64,000 nt of DNA from contig JBCBSU010000001.1 in assembly GCA_039818985.1 (NCBI GenBank), positions 398,367 through 462,366 on the forward strand, read 5' to 3'. The position numbers and the translations under genes are program-made. How positions within the stretch are numbered: the stretch's first letter is position 1; each line of letters opens with the position of its first letter. The notes under the pieces were generated by a model that was not told the DNA's origin, did no database searches, and saw only the letters and a list, made by a program, of their open reading frames with translations. Below, piece by piece: positions 1 through 6,730 of the stretch. The stretch comes from Pseudomonadota bacterium (GTDB lineage Bacteria > Pseudomonadota > Alphaproteobacteria > Sphingomonadales > Sphingomonadaceae).

Positions 1-419
1 CGATGCTGTGCATAACCATCGGCATGGGCGCAGAAGATCACCGGGTCGGTGCCGCCAAGCTGCGCCACCTCATTAAGTGTCTGGCGGCAGCGGCCACAGG
101 GCGTTACCGGCACCGCATTGGCGATGATGGTCGCCTTGTCCTCATCAGAGGGTGGACCGCCGACTATCGCAACCGCCACCAGCCCGGTGCGCAGCCCGTG
201 ATGATTGGCCTCGAGCAAGGCTGCAGTTTCAGCACAGATGGAGAGGCCATAGCTCGCATTTTCGAAATTGGCGCCGCGGATGACCGTGCCTTGGGTCGAA
301 CCGTCATCGAAGAGCAGGGCCGCGCCGACATGGAAGCGCGAATAGGGGGCATAGGCGCGTGCTGCAGCCTTATGCGCCTCGGCGATCAGGGCTTCGGGGT
401 CGATTATAATATTACTCAT
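1..419 (-). CDS. cdd: Cytidine deaminase (3' end beyond window)
   Basis: Hydrolyses cytidine and deoxycytidine to the uridine forms in pyrimidine salvage; cytoplasmic. The reading frame opens at an ATG at 417-419 and runs off the window edge without a stop after about 139 codons, so only the C-terminus is missing. It shows the family pattern: AYAPYSRFHVGAAL near residue 22, the catalytic CAE (C62, E64) and the second zinc-binding pair PCGRC (C108, C111). The start overlaps the stop of the upstream GH25-like gene by 8 bp, so the two are probably translated together. Identification is secure from the motifs; the missing end prevents a length check. Confidence 0.93.
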   Translation of the reverse strand, partial: MSNIIIDPEALIAEAHKAAARAYAPYSRFHVGAALLFDDGSTQGTVIRGANFENASYGLSICAETAALLEANHHGLRTGLVAVAIVGGPPSDEDKATIIANAVPVTPCGRCRQTLNEVAQLGGTDPVIFCAHADGYAQH

Positions 420-1146
420 CGCTGCTGGCCTCTCCTGTTGCCTGATCCTGCGGGCGAATAACATTCCACGCAACCGGTTGTTCGACGCCATCTATGCGAT
501 AGCTGTCATTGGCGGTCCACATCACCCAGGGCTTGGTGGCATAATCGGGCGGGAAATAATTGCCGGTGAGCCAGACATCGCGGCCAATGGCGCTGCTGAC
601 GCCATATTCCGCCTCGAATTCTGGCGAGACCTGCAAAATGGCAGCCTTGCCCATATGGTTTTCGACCTGGTTGAGAAAGGTGATCAGTTCGCTCATCACC
701 AGCGATTGTGCCGGGCGGGAAGGACAATCCTCCTCAAATTCCAGTGTAATTGCGCTGGGCATCGCCGTGTCGTCACGTGGCACCGTGGTGACGAAATTCT
801 CCGCCTGGTCGCTGGCGAGGCGACACAGGCTGTATCGGTGCACCGGAGCAAAGCCGATTCCGGCCTCGCGGGCGCCGCGATAATTTTCGATGAAGCGTTC
901 ATCGCGACCATCCGATCCACTGGTTGCAGCAATATAGCCGAAATCCACTTGCTGCGCCGCCAGGGCGCGCCAGCTCACCGGGCCGCTATCGGCACTGACC
1001 GTAACACCCTGTAGCGGATATTGATCGCGCGGCGGTGTCCATGCGCGCGCCATGCCGATCACCACCCAGACGATAAGCGCGCCGATCGCGAGCAGTCCCA
1101 TCACCATCATCAGGCGGGCTGCGCCCGATTTTCGCCCCTGTGCCAT
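412..1146 (-). CDS. GH25 (lysozyme-like) domain protein, membrane anchored
   Basis: A 244-residue protein with one N-terminal membrane segment (about residues 12-32) followed by a periplasmic domain resembling glycoside hydrolase family 25 (Chalaropsis-type muramidase). The start of the barrel reads QGVTVSADSG (residues 46-55). In active family members the third residue after QG is normally Asp (GVDVS), but here it is Thr49. A later strand, ITLEFEE, could carry the acidic partner. It may be a peptidoglycan hydrolase, or a degenerate member that only binds the wall. It overlaps cdd by 8 bp and follows UPF0262 after 18 bp. Family assignment is moderately secure; activity is doubtful. Confidence 0.68.
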   Translation of the reverse strand: MAQGRKSGAARLMMVMGLLAIGALIVWVVIGMARAWTPPRDQYPLQGVTVSADSGPVSWRALAAQQVDFGYIAATSGSDGRDERFIENYRGAREAGIGFAPVHRYSLCRLASDQAENFVTTVPRDDTAMPSAITLEFEEDCPSRPAQSLVMSELITFLNQVENHMGKAAILQVSPEFEAEYGVSSAIGRDVWLTGNYFPPDYATKPWVMWTANDSYRIDGVEQPVAWNVIRPQDQATGEASSDE

Positions 1147-1164
1147 GCCGATACCCTGTTGTCC

Positions 1165-1647
1165 CTAGCCCTTGATATGCAGCACGCAGATTAGGGTAAA
1201 GAGGCGTCTTGCTGTCGGGAAATCAACTTCAACCTTGCCGTCCAACCGTTCCATCAGCAATTCCGCCGCCTGATTGTGGATGCCGCGCCGGGCCATGTCG
1301 ATGGTCTCGATCTCCTGTGCGCTGGCCTGACGGATGGCCTGATAATAGCTGTCGCAAATGGCGAAATATTCGCGGATCGGTCGCCGAAAACGTCCCAGTG
1401 CCAGGATGATCGTTTCCAGCGCTGTGCTGTCCTGACGGGCAATATCCATCACCAGACGGCCTTCCGAAACCGAGAGGCTGAGCCGATAGGGACCGGGATA
1501 ATTACCGCCGCGTCCCGATAGTGGCCGGAAGCTGTTCTCCTCGATCAGGTCGAAGATCGCAATGCGCCGCTCCTGCTCGATATCGGCATTGCGCCACAAT
1601 ATCGTCGCCTCGTCGAGCGCGATATGACAAATCCGGTGGTTGCTCAT
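1165..1647 (-). CDS. UPF0262 family protein
   Basis: A 160-residue cytoplasmic protein of the alphaproteobacterial UPF0262 family, whose function is unknown. It opens with MSNHRICHIALDE and has the family's conserved FDLIEENSF and YHLSLS/YRLSLS-type segments. A longer frame exists upstream (to 1683), but the ATG at 1645-1647 gives the family's usual length and N-terminus. It is transcribed divergently from dnaB, with about 120 bp between the two starts, and leads into the GH25-like gene and cdd. Confidence 0.85.
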   Translation of the reverse strand: MSNHRICHIALDEATILWRNADIEQERRIAIFDLIEENSFRPLSGRGGNYPGPYRLSLSVSEGRLVMDIARQDSTALETIILALGRFRRPIREYFAICDSYYQAIRQASAQEIETIDMARRGIHNQAAELLMERLDGKVEVDFPTARRLFTLICVLHIKG

Positions 1648-1766
1648 CCCGTGCATGGATAGCCGCCGAGTCTCACGGGGCAAGAGAAAAACTTATCATC
1701 GCTATCCACAGTGGCTTTGTCCTCATCGCCCTTGCAAGCGCATGCATGCATCCGCATAGCGAGCGC

Positions 1767-3290
1767 ATGGCTTCCGCATTTCCTGATAATGACACCGCCA
1801 ATGGTGGTGCGACCGACAGTGACGACACAACCAGCCTGCCACATAATATCGAGGCGGAGGCGGCGTTTCTCGGTGCCCTGCTGATCGACAACCGGGTGTC
1901 CGAAGACATCACCATCCCGTTGCAGCCCGACCATTTTTATGAGCCGCTGCATGGCCGCATCTATGACCGCATATTGAAGCTGCTCGACCGCAACCTGGTC
2001 GTGACACCGGTAACGCTCAAGCCGTTTTTCGAGACTGACGAAGCGCTGAAAAGTCTCGGCGGACTGGGCTATCTGGCACGCCTCACCGGCGACAGTGCGG
2101 GGCTGATCGGTGCCCGCGACTTTGCCCAGCAGATTTACGATCTGGCGTTGCTGCGCGAGCTGATCCGGGTCGGCCGCACCCTGGTGACCGAGGCGATGGA
2201 CACCAGCGAGAGCGTCGACCCCAAAGGGCAGGTCGAGAATGCCGAGGCGGCGCTGTACAATGTCATGGAAGGCGAGGGCGACAGCTCCGGTGCGGTCGAT
2301 TTCGGCCGGGCGACGCTGGTTGCGGTCGAAATGGCGCAAAAGGCCTTCAACAGTGGCGGCCATCTGTCGGGCGTCACCACCGGGCTGGCTTCGGTCAATG
2401 AGAAAATCGGCGGGATGCATGACAGCGACCTGATGATCCTTGCCGGCCGTCCGGGCATGGGCAAGACCTCGCTGGCCACCAACTTTGCGTTTAACGCGGC
2501 ACAGCGCTGGCAGCGCGAGGAGCTGGACGGGATCGAGCCTGGCAAGCGGGTCGGTGCTAAGGTGGCCTTTTTCAGTCTGGAAATGTCCGCCGACCAGCTG
2601 GCAACGCGTATCCTGGCACAGGAATCAGGCATTTCCTCCGAGGCGTTGCGCATGGGCAAGATCAGCCGCACCGATTTCCAGAACCTGTCTCGCGCCAGCC
2701 AGGAACTACAGGACCTGCCCTTGTTTATCGACGACACCCCGGCGCTGACCATTGCGGCGCTGCGTACCCGGGCGCGGCGGCTCAAGCGGCGGCACGATAT
2801 CGGGCTGATCGTGGTCGACTATCTCCAGCTGCTCCAGGGCACTGGGCGCGCCAGCGACAATCGCGTCAACGAGATTTCCGAGATCAGCCGTGGCCTCAAG
2901 ACGCTGGCCAAGGAGCTCAACGTGCCGGTGCTGGCACTGTCACAGCTTAGCCGTGCGGTCGAACAGCGCGAGGACAAGACGCCGCAGCTTTCCGACCTCA
3001 GGGAATCCGGTTCGATCGAACAGGACGCCGATATGGTGCTGTTCGTCTATCGCGAGGATTATTATGTCCAGTCGAAAGAGCCGAAAACACCGCAACCCGA
3101 TGACGATCAGGCGATCCACGACGCGCACGCGCAATGGGCGGCCCAGATGGAACGAGTCTTCGGCCTTGCCGAACTGGTGGTCGCCAAGTCACGCCATGGC
3201 TCGACCGGCAAGGTGAAGATGAAATTCGAATCGAAGATCACCAAGTTCAGCGATCTGGCCGACGATGACTATGACGGGCCGGATTATTGA
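1767..3290 (+). CDS. dnaB: Replicative DNA helicase DnaB
   Basis: Hexameric 5'-3' helicase that unwinds DNA at the replication fork and interacts with primase. The 507-residue product has the N-terminal DnaB domain (LPHNIEAEAAFLGALL from about residue 24) and the RecA-like C-terminal ATPase with Walker A GRPGMGKT (227-234), Walker B IVVDYLQLL and the LSQLSR motif. The frame is open further upstream to 1521, but that extension overlaps UPF0262 on the other strand and has no family likeness. I chose the ATG at 1767; an ATG at 1746 is the alternative. A diverged copy of its last dozen codons lies at 5393-5429. Confidence 0.96.
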   Translation: MASAFPDNDTANGGATDSDDTTSLPHNIEAEAAFLGALLIDNRVSEDITIPLQPDHFYEPLHGRIYDRILKLLDRNLVVTPVTLKPFFETDEALKSLGGLGYLARLTGDSAGLIGARDFAQQIYDLALLRELIRVGRTLVTEAMDTSESVDPKGQVENAEAALYNVMEGEGDSSGAVDFGRATLVAVEMAQKAFNSGGHLSGVTTGLASVNEKIGGMHDSDLMILAGRPGMGKTSLATNFAFNAAQRWQREELDGIEPGKRVGAKVAFFSLEMSADQLATRILAQESGISSEALRMGKISRTDFQNLSRASQELQDLPLFIDDTPALTIAALRTRARRLKRRHDIGLIVVDYLQLLQGTGRASDNRVNEISEISRGLKTLAKELNVPVLALSQLSRAVEQREDKTPQLSDLRESGSIEQDADMVLFVYREDYYVQSKEPKTPQPDDDQAIHDAHAQWAAQMERVFGLAELVVAKSRHGSTGKVKMKFESKITKFSDLADDDYDGPDY

Positions 3291-3299
3291 TCACCCAAA

Positions 3300-3425
3300 T
3301 CCTCCCCGCTTCCGGGGAGGGGGACCGCCGCAGGTGGTGGAGGGGGCGGGCTATTTGGCACAGCGCAAGTGGAGCCCCCTTCGTCAGCGCTACGCGCTGC
3401 CACCTCCCCATAAATGGGGAAGATC
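3300..3425. repeat. GC-rich palindromic intergenic repeat
   Basis: Contains the small inverted repeat CCTCCCCGCTTCCGGGGAGG (3300-3319), a GGTGGTGGAGGGGGCGGG tract, and later AGCGCTACGCGCT and CACCTCCCC(ATAAAT)GGGGA hairpins. The pattern resembles the short dispersed repeats found between genes in sphingomonad genomes. There is no T-run, so a simple rho-independent terminator for dnaB is unlikely. A simpler 22-bp hairpin of similar sequence is found in the equivalent place of the second junction copy (5438-5459). Confidence 0.6.
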
Positions 3426-3428
3426 AGA

Positions 3429-3571
3429 AAACAGGATCATTGGCCCCGTCATCGTCCTTACCCACCGGCGAATGAATGCCGCATTCGGTCTTGTCCCAAC
3501 CTTCCCGCGGCCCGAGCGCGGGTCTTCGCCGGGGCCCACCCTGCTGGCGTAAGGCGCGCAGCTTATGGAAA
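3429..3571 (-). pseudogene. Decayed duplicate of the cysH 3' end
   Basis: Read on the minus strand, the last 25 or so codons encode GWDKTECGIHSPVG...DDGANDPVF, closely matching the C-terminus of intact cysH (KGWDKTECGIHAPVDG...DDGANDPVF) at 5470-5550. Similarity continues upstream to the region of the GCAPC motif but with frame-breaking differences. It lies next to true dnaB, while a dnaB-end copy lies next to true cysH. This makes the region a duplicated junction rather than a chance match. Confidence 0.82.
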
Positions 3572-3737
3572 CATGACGCTCTGCAGCAAGCAGAGGACGC
3601 CGTTGCCCGGCGCAGCTTTCTGATTGAGGTCCTGGCACCTGCTTCTGGCCCGAAAACGGACAGTGTCAACCGACCAAGCGAGCTCCGACCGAATGTGCGG
3701 TGCGTTGGCACTAGAGAAGCGCAAAAATTTGCGCGAC

Positions 3738-3766
3738 TTGACCGGTCTGCCCATTTATGCAAAATA
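3738..3766 (+). promoter_or_regulatory. Putative promoter of the marR-hydrolase pair
   Basis: TTGACC at 3738-3743 and AAAATA at 3761-3766 are separated by 17 bp, with TGC just before the -10 element, giving a plausible sigma-70 type promoter. The -10 lies inside the long palindrome at 3753-3788. Confidence 0.5.
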
Positions 3767-3788
3767 ATGCGCAATTATTTGCATAAAT
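3753..3788. promoter_or_regulatory. 36-bp palindromic operator before marR
   Basis: The outer 11 bp arms ATTTATGCAAA (3753-3763) and TTTGCATAAAT (3778-3788) are perfect inverted repeats. The exact centre is the self-complementary TGCGCA; the few bases between arms and centre do not pair. The site covers the -10 region and ends 11 bp before the marR ATG, with a GGAG ribosome site overlapping its edge. This is the usual position for MarR autorepression. Binding is inferred, not shown. Confidence 0.65.
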
Positions 3789-3799
3789 GGAGCGGCCAA

Positions 3800-4294
3800 A
3801 TGTCGTCATTAGAAAAACTTTTCGGACTCAAGGCTCGACGCCTCGCGGATACAATTGGGCAGCAAGGCCGGGATGCTTATGCAGCACTGGATGTCCGTGT
3901 GGATGCCAAGCTGAACTCGCTGATTATCGCTTTGGGCGAGATAACCAGGTCGACATCCACCGAACTTGCATCGCAGACCGGATTATCGCGGCAGCTGGTT
4001 GAGACTCGTTTGGCAAAAATGGAGCGAGAGGGCCTGGTCAGCTCCGCAACTGACGACGCCGATGCACGCCGTCGGCTTTATTTCCTGACCGACGAAGCAC
4101 ATATCCTGGCGCAGCGGGTTCATGCGGTGATGACCAATTTTGAGTCTGTTTACCAATTGATCTGGGATGAAATCGGCGTCGATCTCGCAGATGCTATTTC
4201 AAAGGCAGAGGCAGCGTTGAACAGCCGATCACTGACCGACCGCTATCTGGACCAGTTTGCGACTGACATGCCGCGAAAGGAGTTTGTGCAATGA
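3800..4294 (+). CDS. MarR family transcriptional regulator
   Basis: A 164-residue winged-helix DNA-binding protein. The helix-turn-helix region reads TSTELASQTGLSRQLVETRL, followed by the wing with DADARRRLYFLTDEA, as in MarR proteins that respond to small phenolic or antibiotic-like ligands. The frame is open far upstream, but the ATG at 3800 follows GGAGCGG and lies directly after the palindrome. Its stop overlaps the start of the serine hydrolase gene (ATGA), so it probably controls itself and that gene. Base composition is lower in GC than the flanks, and the pair sits between duplicated chromosomal ends, which suggests acquisition. Confidence 0.82.
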   Translation: MSSLEKLFGLKARRLADTIGQQGRDAYAALDVRVDAKLNSLIIALGEITRSTSTELASQTGLSRQLVETRLAKMEREGLVSSATDDADARRRLYFLTDEAHILAQRVHAVMTNFESVYQLIWDEIGVDLADAISKAEAALNSRSLTDRYLDQFATDMPRKEFVQ

Positions 4295-5388
4295 AGTACT
4301 TCCATCTTGCTGCCTTCATTGTGCTGTGGTCTCTGTTCTCGATTTATCCGGCATCAGCGCGCGAGGGCGTTGCCCAGGCCCTCCCCCCGGAGGTTGCAGA
4401 AGAGATTCGTACCTATGTTGAAGATCGCTACAAGGGCGACGGTGCGGGCGTATCTGTATTGGTCGCACGTGATGGGCATGTGATATTTGAATCAGCCCGT
4501 GGCTGCGCCAACTGCGAATTCGATATCCCGAACGGGTCGAATATCGCCTATCGTATAGGATCAATATCAAAAGCGATTACCGCAATAGAGCTATTGCGAT
4601 TTTCAGAACAGGGTTCCTTGGAGCTGCATGCGCCAATCGGCACCTATATGCCCGATCTGCCCGAACACATGGCCCGTGTCACGGCATTTCAACTCATGTC
4701 GCACACTTCAGGTCTCGCTGATCACGTTTTCGATCCCGATATTCTCCCATTCATACGTAGCGGCATGTCCAATAAGGAAATACTCGACATGCACGCGGAT
4801 ACTCCTGTCCGGTTCGAACCCGGCAGCCGGTATGAATATGTGAACTTCAATTACACGCTCCTGGGCATGTTGATCGAAGCCCTCTCCGGCGAGTCATATT
4901 CAGATTATATGGAGCAGGAACTGTTTGCGACACGCGGCCTGCATAACTCAGCCAATGATGATCGGCGGGACCTAGTGCGATACCGCGCTCAAAATTACCA
5001 CGAAGAAGATGGTGTGCTTCTTCACGCTGAAAATGTTGACCTGAGCCATGTGGGAGCCGCCGGGCAGCTCTTAATGTCTCCGTCAGATCTCGTTCGATGG
5101 TTCCAGCTCTTGATGGACGGTGAACTGGTTTCGCCTGAGACTCGTTCCCTCGCATGGACGGAAGTGATCCCTGCTGATGGGGAAGGCGGTGGCTATGGCC
5201 TAGGCTTCAACATCGCAGAGCGAAACGGGGAAACATACATATATCACACCGGGTTGACGCCTGGCTCACATGCGGCTGTAGGTATCATCCCGGCTGATAA
5301 GCTGATTGTCGTCGTGGCCAGCAACGGTTTTCATCTGCCACGGTCGGGAAAGGCCGTAAATGATATCGTCGATCTAATTCAACGTTAG
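4291..5388 (+). CDS. Secreted serine hydrolase, class C beta-lactamase family
   Basis: A 365-residue exported protein with a signal peptide ending near ASA-R (residues 20-24). The beta-lactamase/penicillin-binding-protein fold is marked by the SxxK motif S91-I-S-K94, the YxN motif Y184-V-N186 and a KTG-like HTG (320-322). Family members include AmpC lactamases, DD-peptidases and esterases such as EstB; HTG in place of KTG is common in the esterase-like branch, so resistance cannot be assumed. The gene is translationally coupled to marR. GC counted by hand over individual 60-base lines varies from about 40 to 62 percent, mostly below the neighbours. Confidence 0.85.
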   Translation: MKYFHLAAFIVLWSLFSIYPASAREGVAQALPPEVAEEIRTYVEDRYKGDGAGVSVLVARDGHVIFESARGCANCEFDIPNGSNIAYRIGSISKAITAIELLRFSEQGSLELHAPIGTYMPDLPEHMARVTAFQLMSHTSGLADHVFDPDILPFIRSGMSNKEILDMHADTPVRFEPGSRYEYVNFNYTLLGMLIEALSGESYSDYMEQELFATRGLHNSANDDRRDLVRYRAQNYHEEDGVLLHAENVDLSHVGAAGQLLMSPSDLVRWFQLLMDGELVSPETRSLAWTEVIPADGEGGGYGLGFNIAERNGETYIYHTGLTPGSHAAVGIIPADKLIVVVASNGFHLPRSGKAVNDIVDLIQR

Positions 5389-5392
5389 CGTC

Positions 5393-5429
5393 CTGGCCGG
5401 TGATTATCGTGACAGGCCGGATTATCGAT
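5393..5429 (+). pseudogene. Diverged copy of the dnaB 3' end
   Basis: This 37-bp stretch aligns without gaps to 3255-3291, the last codons of dnaB, at 29 of 37 positions by eye. It would encode LAGDYRDRPDY where dnaB ends LADDDYDGPDY. It lies between the hydrolase stop and the intact cysH, and is the counterpart of the cysH remnant found next to intact dnaB. Confidence 0.72.
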
Positions 5430-5437
5430 TATCTGTT

Positions 5438-5459
5438 CCCCTCCCGCAAGCGGGAGGGG
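5438..5459. repeat. Perfect 10-bp stem hairpin between hydrolase and cysH
   Basis: CCCCTCCCGC, a two-base AA loop and GCGGGAGGGG form a perfect hairpin. No T-run follows on either strand, so it is probably a dispersed palindromic repeat; it might still slow or protect the 3' ends of the two converging transcripts. Confidence 0.7.
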
Positions 5460-5469
5460 AGAAAACAGT

Positions 5470-6279
5470 CTAAAACACAGGATCATTTGCGCCGTCATCG
5501 GCATCATCGCTGCCATCGACCGGTGCGTGAATACCACATTCGGTCTTGTCCCAGCCTTTCCACCGGCCCGAGCGGGGGTCTTCGCCGGGGGCGACCTTCG
5601 AGGTGCAGGGCGCGCAGCCTATGGACGGATAGCCTTGCTCCACCAGCGGGTGGCGCGGTAAGTCGCGCTTCTCAAAATAGGCTTCGATATCCTCAGCCGA
5701 CATGTTGGCCAGCGGGTTGATCTTGAGGCGGCCCTGCGCGTCGGATGTATCAATCTCGAAGCGAGGCAATCCGGCGCGAGTGCTCGACTGGAAACCCTTG
5801 CGGCCGGTGATCGAGGCATCATAGCCCGCCAGCGCCTTGGCGAGCGGCTTGACCTTGCGGATTTCGCAGCAGCCATCGGGATCATAGGACCAGCGTAACT
5901 CGGTCTTGTCTTTAGTGGCCAGCTCGGCTTCATCCGGTGTCAGGATGACCAGATTGGTGAGACCGAGATGCGCTATCAGTTCATCGCGATAGGCCAAAGT
6001 CTCGGGGAAGTGCTTTTGCGTGTCGAGGAACAGCACCGGGGTCGCCGGATCAACCTCGGCAATCATATGCAACAGCACCGCGCTTTCCGCACCGAAGGAT
6101 GACACCACCGCTAAGTCACCGACCAGATTGTCGCGGATCACCGAGGCCAGCATATCCTGAGTCTCACTGCCGCGGAACAGGCGGTTGAGACGAATGGCAT
6201 CGCTCTCGCTGAAACGCGGGCCGATATCGAGCCAGTCGGGCGTATGCGCGCCCGTCTTTGAGGTTTTCTGTTCAGCCAT
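5470..6279 (-). CDS. cysH: Phosphoadenylyl-/adenylyl-sulfate reductase
   Basis: Reduces activated sulfate (APS or PAPS) to sulfite using thioredoxin in assimilatory sulfate reduction. The 269-residue protein has the nucleotide-binding SFGAESAVLL (61-70), a CC pair at 137-138, CxxC at 222-225 and the catalytic ECGIH with C248 near the C-terminus. The CC and CxxC cysteines bind a 4Fe-4S cluster in APS-using enzymes, so APS is the likelier substrate. The start at 6279 was chosen over an upstream extension because the product then begins like its relatives and overlaps the DUF934 gene by 8 bp (ATGGCTGA). It is last in the cys operon. Confidence 0.93.
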   Translation of the reverse strand: MAEQKTSKTGAHTPDWLDIGPRFSESDAIRLNRLFRGSETQDMLASVIRDNLVGDLAVVSSFGAESAVLLHMIAEVDPATPVLFLDTQKHFPETLAYRDELIAHLGLTNLVILTPDEAELATKDKTELRWSYDPDGCCEIRKVKPLAKALAGYDASITGRKGFQSSTRAGLPRFEIDTSDAQGRLKINPLANMSAEDIEAYFEKRDLPRHPLVEQGYPSIGCAPCTSKVAPGEDPRSGRWKGWDKTECGIHAPVDGSDDADDGANDPVF

Positions 6280-6730
6280 GACGCAGCTCCCAGATCGGTG
6301 AACGGCCATCGACCGTCTTCTGATAGACATTGTCCCAAGTGGCAAAGGCGCGTTGGGCGGCGGCTTCATCGAGCGGCTTGTCGGGCGCAAAACTGTCAAA
6401 GCCGCAGCGGCGCATATGGCTAAGCTGGTCGATCAATACATCGCCCACAGCGCGAAGTTCGCCAGTGTAACCCGCCTCGCGCAAAATCCGTGCGGCAGAA
6501 TAGCCGCGGCCATCGGCAAAGCTGGGGAAGTTGATTTCGATCAGTGCCAGCCGGTCGAGAAAGGGCAGCAGCACCCGGGCATCATCACCCGGTTCGATCC
6601 GCACGGCGGTGGCATTGGTCTGGTCGCAACAGGCGTCGACCGTGACCGTGCCATGGTCGGCCGGTTCATCATCGCGGAAACGGAACTGGACTTCGTCGGG
6701 CGAGGTTCCGAGATCATTGGAATCAGCCAT
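6272..6730 (-). CDS. DUF934 protein of the sulfite reductase operon
   Basis: A 152-residue cytoplasmic protein of the DUF934 family, found almost always beside assimilatory sulfite reductase genes and thought to aid sulfite reduction; the exact role is unknown. Conserved features include LIEINFPSFADGRGYSAARILR and GELRAVGDVLIDQLSHMRRCGFDSF. The ATG at 6728-6730 was chosen because it gives the same 8-bp ATGGCTGA overlap with cysI upstream as is seen with cysH downstream. Confidence 0.88.
   Translation of the reverse strand: MADSNDLGTSPDEVQFRFRDDEPADHGTVTVDACCDQTNATAVRIEPGDDARVLLPFLDRLALIEINFPSFADGRGYSAARILREAGYTGELRAVGDVLIDQLSHMRRCGFDSFAPDKPLDEAAAQRAFATWDNVYQKTVDGRSPIWELRHG

Larger units (their letters stand above)
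3291..3799. other. 509-bp gene-free stretch: repeats, cysH remnant, marR promoter
   Basis: No intact gene is seen here. In order it holds a GC-rich palindromic repeat block (3300-3425), a diverged antisense copy of the 3' end of cysH (3429-3571), about 165 bp of lower-GC DNA, and a promoter with a long palindrome just before the MarR gene. The open frames on both strands across it are by-products of the repeat and the remnant. Confidence 0.8.

Noticed and set aside
1521-1766. N-terminal extension of dnaB
   Set aside because: Overlaps UPF0262 on the other strand, is low complexity and is not part of the DnaB family; the ATG at 1767 fits.
3424-3774. 116-codon minus-strand open frame before marR
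   Set aside because: Only its last codons resemble CysH and the rest is unrelated; it is the decayed junction copy, not a gene.
5438-5459. Hairpin as a rho-independent terminator
   Set aside because: Strong stem but no T-run on either strand; kept as a repeat.
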